DNA of 46,300 bases from Phycisphaerae bacterium (GTDB lineage Bacteria > Planctomycetota > Phycisphaerae > Sedimentisphaerales > Anaerobacaceae), in the NCBI GenBank assembly GCA_016782865.1, contig JADHXR010000046.1, positions 1 through 46,300 of the forward strand, in the 5' to 3' direction. The first letter of the stretch is position 1. Each line of letters opens with the position of its first letter. The notes beneath the pieces were generated by a model. That model was given only the letters and a program-made list of their open reading frames with translations. It did not search any database and was not told where the DNA came from. Both the position numbers and the translations under genes were made by a program. Below are positions 25,803-35,004 of the stretch, piece after piece.

Positions 25803-28385
25803 CTAATTCATCATATTTGACCGGACAGCAAAGTTCACATCGTCCCACGACTGTGAGCCACTCATGCTCGCAGACGGCGTCCCGCCGTAAGCACCCATGT
25901 TCACCCTTCCTCCGTGAGGCGTCCGCTCGCGCCCGGGGTACACCCCGGGATCGCCGGCATCGATACAGGGGCTGGTAAGCGGATCGGTGACCCAGGTCTC
26001 TTTTCCAGGGGAATACCTGCCATATCTGGACTGCAAATGGTAGTCCCGGTCGTCAGGATCGGCGAACAACGGATCCGTGCTTATGTTGCCGCGCTCGGCG
26101 TCAAGGGGCCCAAGTTGTTGGAGGCGGCTGAAGTAGGCGCGGCACTGAGACAGATCGCCGGCCTCGTTGTTCCAAAAGATACAATTGGTTATGCTCGGAT
26201 CTGCCCCCCCGATGCCAACGACCCCAAACTGGTTGCCGGCCATCGTCAAATTAGCCAGCGTAGGCGAGGCGCCTTCACAGAAAACAGCCCCTATGCCGCA
26301 ATCTATGATGACAAAGTTGCGCAGAACGCTCCTCGAATCCTCGGCGGCAGAAAAGGAAAATGCGTAACCGGACGGGGCCCTGACCACGGCGGCTTCATCG
26401 GCACTCTGAACCGTTATCGCCCTGGTTCCGAACGAGACCTGCTCCTGATAAACTCCGGGCCAGACCATGACCGTGTCACCGGTATAGGTTTCATTCACCG
26501 CTCGTTGAATAGTGGCGAATGCATTGCTTCTGCTCAAGCCCGTGTTGAAGTCATTGCCGCCGGCGCGATCGACGTGAAAGATCAGAGGGCCGATACTCTT
26601 GCTCGCCTCGGTGGTCCCGCCGTATGCACCCATGTTGATCCGGCTGTTGTTCGGAAAGGCCTCTGAGCCAACCGGATCCTGGGGATCGCCGGCATCGATG
26701 CAAGGGCTGTAGATGTAATTGTCGTCTTTGACCCACCGATCCAAGCGTGCATCATAGCGGCCATAGGCCGACTGCAAGTGATAATCTCCCGTTGCCGGCG
26801 ATGCGAACAATGGGTCTGCGTCGATGTTGCCCTGCCCCGGATAGTGTCCCTGGATATTCGAGAAGAGAACGGGACTCCCTGAAGCCGAATCGGCCAGCAG
26901 AAACGCTGTGCCGTCATTGTCCCAGACGATGCTGTTTCTGATCACGATGTCACCGCCAACCGAATGAATCCCGCCGCCGCTTGACGATGCCTCGGATCCT
27001 GAGAGTCTGTTGCCGGCGACCGTGCAGTTTGTCAGGCGCACATGGTCGAACGACTCTGCGAAGATCCCACCGCCGGCTCCGGCAATGTTGTTCGAGACCA
27101 GACAGTTTTCCAGCACTACGCCGGCGCCAAACCCGCCGCAGTAGAGACCGCCGCCGCTGACACTGCCTCGCGCGCTGTTGTAGGAAATATCACAATTCAC
27201 CAACAATGCCGTGCTTTGCCGGCAATATACGCCTGCTCCGCGACTGTTGACATAGGCGATGTTATCTCGGATTGCGCAATCGATTATCGTGGCCTCGGAA
27301 CCTCTGATCAGGCCAATGCCGGCCCCGTGTCCGCCGGAATCGGCTGATCCCAGTCCGCCAGCGGTACACTGCTCGATCACACAATCAATAATCTTCGGCG
27401 AACCACCGACAGACGCGATTCCACCACCGAGTTCTGCTGAACAATCTCTTATCACGCAGTTGACAATGCTCGGGCTGCTGAACTCACAGAATATGCCGCC
27501 CCCGACGGGATGAGCGGGATTCAAGCTCCAACTATCACCGTCCGGCGGAATCTCGGAGCCCCGCACACGGCCCCCGACGATGGTGAATCCGCGCAGAACG
27601 GAATCCGAACCTTCTCCGCTACGGAAGTAGAAACCTCTGTGGTCCGTACAATCGATAATCGTTTGTTCGGGCCCATTTTGACTCTGCACGGTAATTGCCT
27701 TGCCCCTGAAATCAATATTCCGGTTGCCGTAGCTGCTGTACGTGCCCGAAGCCACCTGCACGACATCGCCGTCAACCGAAGAATCGATAGCCGCCTGGAT
27801 GTTGCTGAAATCGTCCGGCACGTAAATCGTGGCAGGCGGTGCCGACAGATGCACCTGGAGATTGTCGATTAGCACTTCTGTGCCGAAAAAGACGATGTGG
27901 CACGTACCCCCGACCGACTCGATCGGGATGATTTGGCTTCCCGACTGCAGTTCATCCGAACCGGACCAGTTGACGCCGTCGGCAGATATCGAGTAAAGCA
28001 GGTAACCCGATGGAGATGATGTCACGCCGGTGTCGTACAGGAACCGCACGTCAATCTGTAGGCTTCCACTGACAGCTCTGCTCGATTGTGGTGGACCGGT
28101 GGGGAAGCTGTAACCCAGATAGGCCGGCTCACCGTGGTGGCCCCCGAATCCCAATTCTCGCTCCGACCCCGTGCCGAGAAAGTACAGATAAGGCTCCTGC
28201 GGAGGAAACGCCCCCTGGGGCCAGAAAACTGAGTGAAGATAGCTGTCTCCTTCGGCCCACTTGGTGCTGAAATCGTCGTAGGTATAGTCCCAGTCAGCCT
28301 TAACCTGACCGGGCACCAAGAAGACTGCCGCCCCTGCTATCATGGCGGCAGTAATCCAGAACCAACTTGTGCCCGGCAGTATCAT
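25803..28385 (-). CDS. Exported right-handed parallel beta-helix protein
   Basis: The 860-aa product begins with a signal peptide (WFWITAAMIAGAAVFLVPGQ). GGAG lies about nine bases before ATG 28385. The N-terminal 190 residues are a beta-sandwich-like region. A DUF1565/beta-helix block then begins at IYVPDDFSNIQAAIDSSVDG, with short repeated turns such as LRGFTIVGGR, PSIVNCVIRDCSA and RLTNCTVAGN. The block ends in CIDAGDPQDP and INMGAYGGT. A second, shorter helix block closes with CIDAGDPGVY and VNMGAYGGT. Such proteins bind or cleave polysaccharides, but I see no catalytic signature. The gene lies 44 bases downstream of the sigma-sensor gene, so the two are almost certainly co-transcribed. 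No C-terminal anchor is visible. Confidence 0.88.
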   Translation of the reverse strand: MILPGTSWFWITAAMIAGAAVFLVPGQVKADWDYTYDDFSTKWAEGDSYLHSVFWPQGAFPPQEPYLYFLGTGSERELGFGGHHGEPAYLGYSFPTGPPQSSRAVSGSLQIDVRFLYDTGVTSSPSGYLLYSISADGVNWSGSDELQSGSQIIPIESVGGTCHIVFFGTEVLIDNLQVHLSAPPATIYVPDDFSNIQAAIDSSVDGDVVQVASGTYSSYGNRNIDFRGKAITVQSQNGPEQTIIDCTDHRGFYFRSGEGSDSVLRGFTIVGGRVRGSEIPPDGDSWSLNPAHPVGGGIFCEFSSPSIVNCVIRDCSAELGGGIASVGGSPKIIDCVIEQCTAGGLGSADSGGHGAGIGLIRGSEATIIDCAIRDNIAYVNSRGAGVYCRQSTALLVNCDISYNSARGSVSGGGLYCGGFGAGVVLENCLVSNNIAGAGGGIFAESFDHVRLTNCTVAGNRLSGSEASSSGGGIHSVGGDIVIRNSIVWDNDGTAFLLADSASGSPVLFSNIQGHYPGQGNIDADPLFASPATGDYHLQSAYGRYDARLDRWVKDDNYIYSPCIDAGDPQDPVGSEAFPNNSRINMGAYGGTTEASKSIGPLIFHVDRAGGNDFNTGLSRSNAFATIQRAVNETYTGDTVMVWPGVYQEQVSFGTRAITVQSADEAAVVRAPSGYAFSFSAAEDSRSVLRNFVIIDCGIGAVFCEGASPTLANLTMAGNQFGVVGIGGADPSITNCIFWNNEAGDLSQCRAYFSRLQQLGPLDAERGNISTDPLFADPDDRDYHLQSRYGRYSPGKETWVTDPLTSPCIDAGDPGVYPGRERTPHGGRVNMGAYGGTPSASMSGSQSWDDVNFAVRSNMMN

Positions 28386-28429
28386 CTAATTCGACTCCAT
28401 TTGGATTCGCCGGTCGGGAAGATCTTTAC

Positions 28430-30271
28430 TCAAATTGAACTCTCCGCCAATTGCACAAGCCACATAAGGCCCGGGTTGCTTCTTGTGGCCGTCCGCTTCT
28501 CTGGTTTGGCTGGACGTGCAAACTCCCGGCCGACACCTTCAATTGATTGCAGATACGAAAACTTAAGATTCCCTATCTCGCCCTGGTCGGTCAAGAAGGT
28601 GATTTCGTCGATAACATCCGTCTTCAGGTCGATCTTGTATACGAGCTTGACACCTTCACAATCCAGCTCAACCTGTGCGAACTGCCCACCGGGCAGATAT
28701 TCTGTCTTGAACCAAACACCCTGTGCAGCCGCGTCACGGCGGACCGTATCGATCGTGTGCAGTCCCATCCACGGCCGGCCCAGGCCCTCGAAGAAGCTGC
28801 CGCCCCGGTATGCACCGGGCGGATCGGCCTGCGCCTGAGATACGTAAGCCTGGCTGTACGTGTCGACTATCGTAGAAGATCCGACTTGCAGTTTCAGCCA
28901 GGGGCTGTGTTCCTTGCCGGCCAAATAGAAGAACGGGATTCGTCCCGAGCCGAAGACTTTCCGGCCGTTCACCTGGCCGCGAATCCTAAAGTAAGTCCAG
29001 CCCCGCTTGTGCATAGCATCGCGGTTGTCCACTACATCGGTCGTCGTGGGCCAGTCGGACAGGAAGTAATCCTCACCGAGGACGTTGTAATGACGGATCG
29101 CCCAAGGCCGCCTGCTATCTTCGGCTTCGTTGCGCGAGGCAACGACCAGCAGCCCCTTGCCTTTGGCGTTTACACGCTCGACAACTCTTGTGCCGGGCAC
29201 GACCTCTTTGAGAAAATCGGTCATTGCCGGATCGTCGGTGGCAAGCGTCGGCACGCTGAGGTCGGCGGCCCACATGCGATGGTTGTTGATCTCAAGAGTA
29301 TTGTCGTGGTAGTCGTAGTTCGCCGAGCCATCCTGCAGTATCTCTCGAGCGGATTCACCGCCTACCGCACCGGACTTTGCCCGCAGCATCACGGGGCGGT
29401 TCGGACCTTCAGGGTAAAAGTACAAATGCTGCTCGGTCGCATCACTGTTGAGGCCGAAGCTGACAGCGGCATTTGTCATCAAGGGGCCGACATTCTCCTT
29501 GGGGAGCATCGCCGGCGCCACTATCGTGCCGGCGGTCAACACTCCGGCTGCTGTCAGTGAAACAATCGCCGTCTTCGTCGTCGCCAGCACGGCTACCTCG
29601 GTCAGCAAGCCGACCTTGGTCGCAGCCGTTGTGACCGATACCTGTGCCGCCGCGGCCTTGCTCGGGGCCGTCATCTTTCCGAACACAACCAGAGCAGTCA
29701 GCAAAGAGCCTTTGGCAAAGCCGTTGCGCGAAAGCTCCCGCTGCAAGGCCCTTTTTGCACGCAAGAACAGCATACGCGTGCTGAATTCGCTACAGCCCAG
29801 CGACTCGGCAATTTCCGAATGCGTCATCCCATCGTAGCAGCGCATGACCAGGACGGCTTTGTGCCGTACCCTGAGTTTCTTCATCGCCGCCGAGACGATT
29901 CCTTTCAGTTCTTCGCTAACGAGGTTCTCAAGCCCATCCACCCGATCTGCCATCTCGCCCTTTCGTTTGGCGCTGGCGGCGGCCAGATTGCGCTGCGTTC
30001 GTTCGGTCCTGTAAAAACGCTTCAGCTTGTTGGTGGCTATGCCGTGAAGCCAGGGCCAGAACCGTTCGGTGTTCTTCAGTTTACCTAATGCTTTGCACAT
30101 TTCGAACAAGGTCTCCTGTACTATGTCTTGCGTCAGGCTGTCCTCTTGAGTCATACGGTACACATACGTTCGCAGGCGTTCTCTTGCCAGCGTCGCCAAC
30201 TCATCGAGGCTTGCCTTATCGCCGCGCCGAGCCCGCTCGATCAGTTCAACACGATACCTCTGCTGATCCAT
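28430..30271 (-). CDS. ECF sigma factor fused to a transmembrane segment and exported C-terminal domain
   Basis: The 613-aa protein starts at ATG 30271 with GAGGAG seven bases upstream. Residues 1-185 form an ECF sigma factor: region 2 (YVYRMTQEDSLTQDIVQETL, WLHGIATNKLKRFYR) and region 4 (DGMTHSEIAESLGCSEFSTR). An Ala/Thr-rich linker leads to a hydrophobic helix at about 231-256 (TAIVSLTAAGVLTAGTIVAP). The remaining ~350 residues are a predicted extracytoplasmic beta-rich domain (FRIRGQVNGRKVFGSGRIPF) of no family I can name. ECF factors are normally about 190 aa, so two-thirds of the protein is an added sensor-like part. It is probably a membrane-tethered sigma factor whose activity depends on an envelope signal. 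It leads the operon with the beta-helix gene; the pseudopilin and giant protein follow downstream. Confidence 0.85.
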   Translation of the reverse strand: MDQQRYRVELIERARRGDKASLDELATLARERLRTYVYRMTQEDSLTQDIVQETLFEMCKALGKLKNTERFWPWLHGIATNKLKRFYRTERTQRNLAAASAKRKGEMADRVDGLENLVSEELKGIVSAAMKKLRVRHKAVLVMRCYDGMTHSEIAESLGCSEFSTRMLFLRAKRALQRELSRNGFAKGSLLTALVVFGKMTAPSKAAAAQVSVTTAATKVGLLTEVAVLATTKTAIVSLTAAGVLTAGTIVAPAMLPKENVGPLMTNAAVSFGLNSDATEQHLYFYPEGPNRPVMLRAKSGAVGGESAREILQDGSANYDYHDNTLEINNHRMWAADLSVPTLATDDPAMTDFLKEVVPGTRVVERVNAKGKGLLVVASRNEAEDSRRPWAIRHYNVLGEDYFLSDWPTTTDVVDNRDAMHKRGWTYFRIRGQVNGRKVFGSGRIPFFYLAGKEHSPWLKLQVGSSTIVDTYSQAYVSQAQADPPGAYRGGSFFEGLGRPWMGLHTIDTVRRDAAAQGVWFKTEYLPGGQFAQVELDCEGVKLVYKIDLKTDVIDEITFLTDQGEIGNLKFSYLQSIEGVGREFARPAKPEKRTATRSNPGLMWLVQLAESSI

Positions 30272-30900
30272 ATGGGGCTCCTCGTAAGACTACTGCAACT
30301 GCACAATACCTAAACTGTTATTAAGTGCCACTGAAGACGCAAAACGTAACGTTTTTTCCAAAATCCTGCCAATGAATCCGTGCCCACAGCACCCCGTTCT
30401 ACCCTTGAGGTACGAGTTCGTCAGGTAGTCCGCGACAAGAGCACATAACCACTGATTCTTACAGCGCTTAAGGGCTCGATCTTCCTGCCAGCAGGGTCAG
30501 CGGGACGCTGCTGCGGGCCCAACGCACCACAGGGGGTCAAGCGCAGAAAACCAACACAATGTTGCGGGATGACTCTATTCCTGCTGCAGCGCGGCCGACA
30601 CACCTGCAGGCTATGTACATGGTAACATTTTCCCCGGCGCAAATCAAGAAGAACTTTGCGGATTGGGCCAATATCAAGCCAAAGAACGCTGATTTTGCAA
30701 TCCGCCACTGCCAACATTTGCCACAGGTGTTCTCTTGCTATCGGCACCGGATGCGGTATACTCCACCACGATACTCGATTCTGGATTCTCGACGTGCATC
30801 GAGCATCGGGCATCGAGAATCGAGAAGCGGCTGCGTGTGGCGGTCGGCGTTATAGGTTCCGGTTACATTGTTTCTATCGGTTATGCTTGGAGGTGACAGA
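30272..30900. other. 629-bp divergent intergenic region
   Basis: This lies between the sigma-sensor gene (leftward) and the keto-acid hydratase gene (rightward). I see no supported gene; the open frames are short, shadowed by others and without ribosome sites. It holds the palindromic repeat at 30771-30827 and must hold both promoters. Confidence 0.5.
30771..30827. repeat. Palindromic low-complexity repeat (ATCGAG/CTCGAT type)
   Basis: Several short units of the forms ATTCTCGA, GCATCGAG and GCATCGAGAAT lie close together and can pair as an imperfect stem (ATTCTCGA-GTGC against GCATCGAGAAT). This looks like a dispersed intergenic repeat. Copy number cannot be judged here. Confidence 0.55.
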
Positions 30901-31788
30901 ATGAGACGAGAGAGAAAACCCATCTTTTTGACCATTTCGTTGGTGGCGCTGAGCGGTCTATTAGTGGCCGGTGCGGGTCGGCAAACGTACGGCAAGGACA
31001 ATATCAAAGTAGAACAGATGATCGCCGAGATTCTTGCAGCGCACGAGAATCAAACACAAATCCAATATCTGACGAAAACGTACGGTTCGTTTTCCATTGA
31101 GCGGGCCTACGAGATCCAGGCCGTTCTAACAAAAGGCCTGAGCAAAAGGCTGGGCGACGTAAGCGGCTACAAAGTTGCGTACGCAAGCAAGGCGGCACAG
31201 GAGCAGTTCGGCGTCGACGAGCCGGCAAGCGGACCGCTGTTTCGGCTTCAGCGCGTGCCCAGCGGCTCAAAGCTGCCGGCGAGCGATTTTGTGGAGATCG
31301 CCATGGAGACCGAGATTGCCTTTACCATAGGCAAGCGGATCGACAGGCCCGTCAGGAACGTCGAGCAGTTGAAAGGCTACGTAAAATGGGTGCACGCCGC
31401 GTTCGATATCGGCGACTATCGCTTTGTCTCAGACGAGAGCAAACCAACGCCTCAGGACATGATCGCCACCGGCGTCGGCGCGCACTTTCACGTGCTCGGG
31501 CCCGGTGTCGCTGCCGAGAAAGTCGATGTCGATGCCGTAACGCTGAAATTGCTGCGAAACGGTCAGACCCTTGCCGAGAGCCCCGCCACGAATGTTATGG
31601 GAAGCCCCTGGAATTCGCTGCTCTGGCTCGCCAACAAGATGGCAAAGACTGGCGGGGCGCTGGAGCCCGGGGATGTCGTCGTAAGCGGCACCGCGGCGCC
31701 GGCGTACAAGACCAAAGGGCCGAAGATCAAGGGCCGTTACAGGGGAGAATGCGGGGACCTGGGGAACGTGACTTTGACAATCCAATAA
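30901..31788 (+). CDS. Exported 2-keto-4-pentenoate hydratase/fumarylacetoacetase-fold protein
   Basis: The start at 30901 is set by GGAGG upstream (an in-frame start at 30868 lies before it). The 295-aa product begins with a positively charged, hydrophobic export signal (PIFLTISLVALSGLLVAGAG), unusual for this family, which is normally cytoplasmic. The body matches the MhpD-like hydratase/FAH fold: YEIQAVLTKGLSKRLGDVSG, EIAMETEIAFTIGKRI with the metal-binding acidic residues, WVHAAFDIGDYRF, ESPATNVMGSPWNSLLWLAN and EPGDVVVSGTAAPAYK. Family members hydrate or cleave short keto acids using Mg2+. Export suggests an extracytoplasmic role or a repurposed fold. It leads a plus-strand trio with the aminotransferase and dehydrogenase. 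Confidence 0.82.
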   Translation: MRRERKPIFLTISLVALSGLLVAGAGRQTYGKDNIKVEQMIAEILAAHENQTQIQYLTKTYGSFSIERAYEIQAVLTKGLSKRLGDVSGYKVAYASKAAQEQFGVDEPASGPLFRLQRVPSGSKLPASDFVEIAMETEIAFTIGKRIDRPVRNVEQLKGYVKWVHAAFDIGDYRFVSDESKPTPQDMIATGVGAHFHVLGPGVAAEKVDVDAVTLKLLRNGQTLAESPATNVMGSPWNSLLWLANKMAKTGGALEPGDVVVSGTAAPAYKTKGPKIKGRYRGECGDLGNVTLTIQ

Positions 31789-31938
31789 GAACGAACGAAG
31801 ATCAAAATTCAAAAATCAAGAGTCAAAACTGCGGAATCGCCTTCGGCGAGACTGTTCTGACGAAAAAGTCAAACAGTCCGCGAAGCGGCTCCGAAGTTTC
31901 ACATTTTGCACTTTGATCTTCCAGTAGGAGACTGCAAA

Positions 31939-33117
31939 ATGAACACACCCAGCACATTGAAGCGGGTCCTTATGGGACCGGGACCTTCCGACGTCGATCC
32001 GAGAGTTCTGGAGGCGCTGTCACGGCCAACTATCGGACACCTTGACCCTGCGTTCCTAGACGTGCTCAATGAAGTGCGCGAACTGCTCCAATACACTTTT
32101 CAGACAAGAAATCAGATGACGTTTGCCGTCTCGGGCACCGGCAGCGCCGGCATGGAGACCGCGGTCGTGAATCTTATCGAGCCGGGCGATTCGATGCTCG
32201 TATGCATTAACGGCGTCTTCGGCATGCGCATGACCGATGTTGCTCAAAGGTGCGGTGCCGATACGTCGACAATCGAGATCGACTGGGGCAAGGCCTTTGA
32301 ACCTGTGCAGATTGCCGACGCCCTCAAGAAAAGACCGGCGAAGGTCGTCGGAATCGTGCATGCCGAGACCTCGACGGGGGTGTGTCAACCGCTCGAAGAG
32401 ATTTCAAAAATCGTCCACGACAGCGGCGCATTGCTTTTGGTCGATGCGGTGACAAGCCTGGGCGGAATGGATATCAACGCCGACGCCCTGAAGATTGACG
32501 CGTGCTACTCCGGTACGCAAAAGTGCCTGTCGTGCCCGCCCGGCCTGGCGCCGATTACCTTCAGCGACAACGCCCTGGATGTGATCGAGAATCGCAAGAC
32601 CAAGGTACAGAGCTGGTACTTGGACGTATCTATGATCCGAAAGTACTGGGGTAGCGAGCGTTTGTACCACCACACTGCCCCGATAAACATGAACTATGCC
32701 CTGCTGGAGGCCCTGAGACTGATGAAGGAAGAGGGCCTGGAGCAGAGGTGGGCCCGTCACGCCGCCAACCATAAGATCCTCAAGGCCGCCCTTGCCGCCA
32801 TCGGGATTGAATATATCCCCGACCCTGGATTCGAGCTTCCGATGCTCAACGCCGTTTCCATCCCGGCCGGCGTGGACGATCCGGCCGTCCGGACACAACT
32901 GCTCAACGAATTCGGGATCGAAATCGGCGGCGGACTTGGAGCCTTCAAGGGCAAGGCCTGGCGCATCGGCCTTATGGGTTCGGCATCGACGCTGAGTAAC
33001 GTCATGCTGTTTCTCTCGGCGCTGGAGAAATGTCTCGCCGATCAGGGCGTAAAGTTCCAGCGAGGTGCGAGCATCGCAGCGGCGATTGACCAGGCAAGCG
33101 TGGAAGAGAAGATGTAA
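31939..33117 (+). CDS. Alanine/serine-glyoxylate aminotransferase (class V, PLP-dependent)
   Basis: The 392-aa product starts at ATG 31939 with AGGAG upstream. The N-terminus [20 protein letters not shown] is diagnostic of the AGXT/SPT group of class V aminotransferases. Other landmarks are [49 protein letters not shown] (PLP ring aspartate) and the Schiff-base lysine Lys195 in [13 protein letters not shown]. It should transfer an amino group between alanine or serine and glyoxylate. Its downstream neighbour is a hydroxypyruvate reductase-like dehydrogenase, so the pair could convert serine plus glyoxylate to glycine and glycerate. Confidence 0.9.
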   Translation: MNTPSTLKRVLMGPGPSDVDPRVLEALSRPTIGHLDPAFLDVLNEVRELLQYTFQTRNQMTFAVSGTGSAGMETAVVNLIEPGDSMLVCINGVFGMRMTDVAQRCGADTSTIEIDWGKAFEPVQIADALKKRPAKVVGIVHAETSTGVCQPLEEISKIVHDSGALLLVDAVTSLGGMDINADALKIDACYSGTQKCLSCPPGLAPITFSDNALDVIENRKTKVQSWYLDVSMIRKYWGSERLYHHTAPINMNYALLEALRLMKEEGLEQRWARHAANHKILKAALAAIGIEYIPDPGFELPMLNAVSIPAGVDDPAVRTQLLNEFGIEIGGGLGAFKGKAWRIGLMGSASTLSNVMLFLSALEKCLADQGVKFQRGASIAAAIDQASVEEKM

Positions 33118-33140
33118 AGATCAAAAATCAGTTCTGTTTT

Positions 33141-33214
33141 ACCGCAGAGCACGCAGAGACCGGAGAGAGTCCTTACTTTAATTATTTCTCTGCGATCTCC
33201 GCGATCTCGGCGGT
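33141..33214. repeat. Imperfect inverted repeat (ACCGCAGAG type) in intergenic region
   Basis: ACCGCAGAGCACGCAGAG at the left is an imperfect inverse of CTCTGCG..CGGCGGT at the right, with a central AT-rich loop. This matches a common form of dispersed intergenic repeat in bacterial genomes. It lies between the aminotransferase and dehydrogenase genes, next to AT-rich TCAAAAATCA-type filler. Confidence 0.5.
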
Positions 33215-33258
33215 TAATTCGTCAATCTTGTTGTGTTTTGCACTTTGATTTCTTAATT

Positions 33259-34212
33259 ATGAAGATCGTAGTACTGGACGGTTTCACGCTCAACCCCGGG
33301 GATCTTTCCTGGAAAGGTCTCGAAGAGCTTGGTGAGTGTACCATCTACGACCGGTCGGCTCCCGATGAGGTCATCGGCCGCGCCGAGAACGCCGAGATTA
33401 TCCTGACCAACAAGGTCGTGCTGTCGGCCGATACGATAGGCCGTCTTGCCAAGCTAAAATATATCGGCGTGACAGCAACCGGGTACAACATTGTCGATGT
33501 CGACGCGGCACGCCGGCGGGGCGTCACCGTCACGAATGTCCCCACTTACGGGACGGTTTCTGTTGCGCAGATGGTTTTTGCACATCTGCTCAATTTCACC
33601 CAAAATGTTGCCCACCACGCGAAGACCGTAAGCGACGGCCGGTGGTGCTCGGAGCGGGATTTCTGTTATTGGGATACGCCGCTAATCGAGCTTGCCTCAA
33701 AGACAATGGGTATCATCGGATTCGGGCGAATCGGCCGGGCGACGGCAAGGCTCGCGCGGGCGTTTGGTATGAAGGTCATCGCTTATGACGTGACAGCGCC
33801 GGGGCAAATGCCCGAAGGTTGCGAGATGGTGACGTTGGATGGTCTCTTTCGGCGTGCCGACGTGGTCAGCCTCCATTGTCCGCTGACGCCTCAGACGGGA
33901 AATATCGTCAACGAGCAGAATCTTGCTCTGATGAAGAGAAACGCCTTTCTGATCAACACGAGCCGGGGACCGCTGATCGACGAACGGGCCCTGGCCGAAG
34001 CGCTCGACAACGGGATAATCGCCGGCGCCGGTCTCGATGTTCTGGCCATCGAGCCGCCGGACGATCAGAATCCGCTACTGAAGGCCCGCAATTGTTATGT
34101 CACTCCACACATCGCCTGGGCCACCCGTGCCGCCAGAGAGAGGCTGCTCAACGCATCTGTCGAGAACGCTGCCGCTTTCGTCGCAGGCGAACCACAGAAC
34201 GCGGTAAACTGA
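33259..34212 (+). CDS. D-2-hydroxyacid dehydrogenase (glycerate dehydrogenase/hydroxypyruvate reductase-like)
   Basis: The 317-aa product from ATG 33259 matches the D-isomer-specific 2-hydroxyacid dehydrogenase family. The nucleotide-binding motif GFGRIG is at residues 154-159 with an upstream TMGII strand. Catalytic residues are all present: Arg236 (NTSRGPLID), Glu265 (LDVLAIEPP) and His284 (VTPHIAWAT). The substrate-binding segment KYIGVTATGYNIVDVDAARR is typical of glycerate dehydrogenases. It probably reduces hydroxypyruvate or glyoxylate with NAD(P)H, following the aminotransferase. An alternative start at 33238 lacks support. Confidence 0.9.
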   Translation: MKIVVLDGFTLNPGDLSWKGLEELGECTIYDRSAPDEVIGRAENAEIILTNKVVLSADTIGRLAKLKYIGVTATGYNIVDVDAARRRGVTVTNVPTYGTVSVAQMVFAHLLNFTQNVAHHAKTVSDGRWCSERDFCYWDTPLIELASKTMGIIGFGRIGRATARLARAFGMKVIAYDVTAPGQMPEGCEMVTLDGLFRRADVVSLHCPLTPQTGNIVNEQNLALMKRNAFLINTSRGPLIDERALAEALDNGIIAGAGLDVLAIEPPDDQNPLLKARNCYVTPHIAWATRAARERLLNASVENAAAFVAGEPQNAVN

Positions 34213-34266
34213 TTGACGATTTGCGATTTGCGATTTAAAAATCGGCAATTGGCAATCGAGAATCTC

Positions 34267-35004
34267 TCACTCTTCCTTGCCAATGTACCATTTGCGGAGT
34301 ATGTCTTCGCCGGTGGTTTCTTCTATCTCGGTCACGTGGCCGTCGAGCCAGACGGTCATCGACACGCCGCGGTGGCGAAAACACTCATGGATCGCCTCGG
34401 GAAAGTTACCCAGTGTTCCGCCGTTGCGCCACTGCGGCAGATTGATATTTTCGCCGGGCCGGATGTGAAACATATCTCCGTTGTCGTCGAGCTTCTGCTC
34501 GATATGGTCCTGAAATGCAATCACTTCGCTGTGACGTTTGAATTCGAAGTCGACTTTTTTGTCCGTTATGTACCCGTTAATGCCGTACGAGCAATATTTG
34601 AAGTATTGCTGCGCGGGCAGCCCCCAGGGCGAACCCCACTCGGGCCAGTCATCCACACGTTTGGTGCTGGGGCAGCGGAAGATCTTCTTGTTCTTCGAGT
34701 ACGGAAAGTACGCGATCCCCCAATAGGCCAGGTTGTCATTCGGCCCGTAGTCTTTCACTACCGCCTGATTCAGATGCGCATTGTCCCAGAGCCCGTTATT
34801 GGGCGAGTTGTGTGTCTTTCCGTCGTAGTCGTCGACATACATCCGCACCGAAAGCACGAGCCCTTTGATATGCCCGGTGCAGACGGTCTTCCTAGCCTGG
34901 TCTTTCGCAGCCCTCAGAGTAGGCATAAGGATAGCCATCAGCAGTGCGATAATGGCGATCACCACCAGCAATTCTATCAGCGTAAAGCCTCTTCCCCTGC
35001 GCAT
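34267..35004 (-). CDS. Pseudopilin-like protein (prepilin N-terminal methylation, H-X9-DG type)
   Basis: The start is ATG 35004, with AAGGGG upstream; a longer frame to 35058 adds a charged leader. The 245-aa product begins MRRGRGFTLIELLVVIAIIA, a classic type II secretion/type IV pilin cleavage site, followed by one hydrophobic helix. The C-terminal domain carries FRCPSTKRVD, YGINGYITD and FRHRGVSMTVWLDGHV, the His-x9-Asp-Gly feature common in planctomycetes. It converges on the dehydrogenase gene with 54 bases between stops. It is a paralogue of the pseudopilin at 24551-25507. Confidence 0.88.
   Translation of the reverse strand: MRRGRGFTLIELLVVIAIIALLMAILMPTLRAAKDQARKTVCTGHIKGLVLSVRMYVDDYDGKTHNSPNNGLWDNAHLNQAVVKDYGPNDNLAYWGIAYFPYSKNKKIFRCPSTKRVDDWPEWGSPWGLPAQQYFKYCSYGINGYITDKKVDFEFKRHSEVIAFQDHIEQKLDDNGDMFHIRPGENINLPQWRNGGTLGNFPEAIHECFRHRGVSMTVWLDGHVTEIEETTGEDILRKWYIGKEE

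Noticed and set aside
28547..29560. 337-codon plus-strand frame
   Set aside because: Antisense to the sigma-sensor fusion, which has clear sigma regions and a ribosome site.
30421..30813. 130-codon minus-strand frame in the divergent intergenic region
   Set aside because: It reads through the palindromic repeat, lacks a ribosome site and matches no family.
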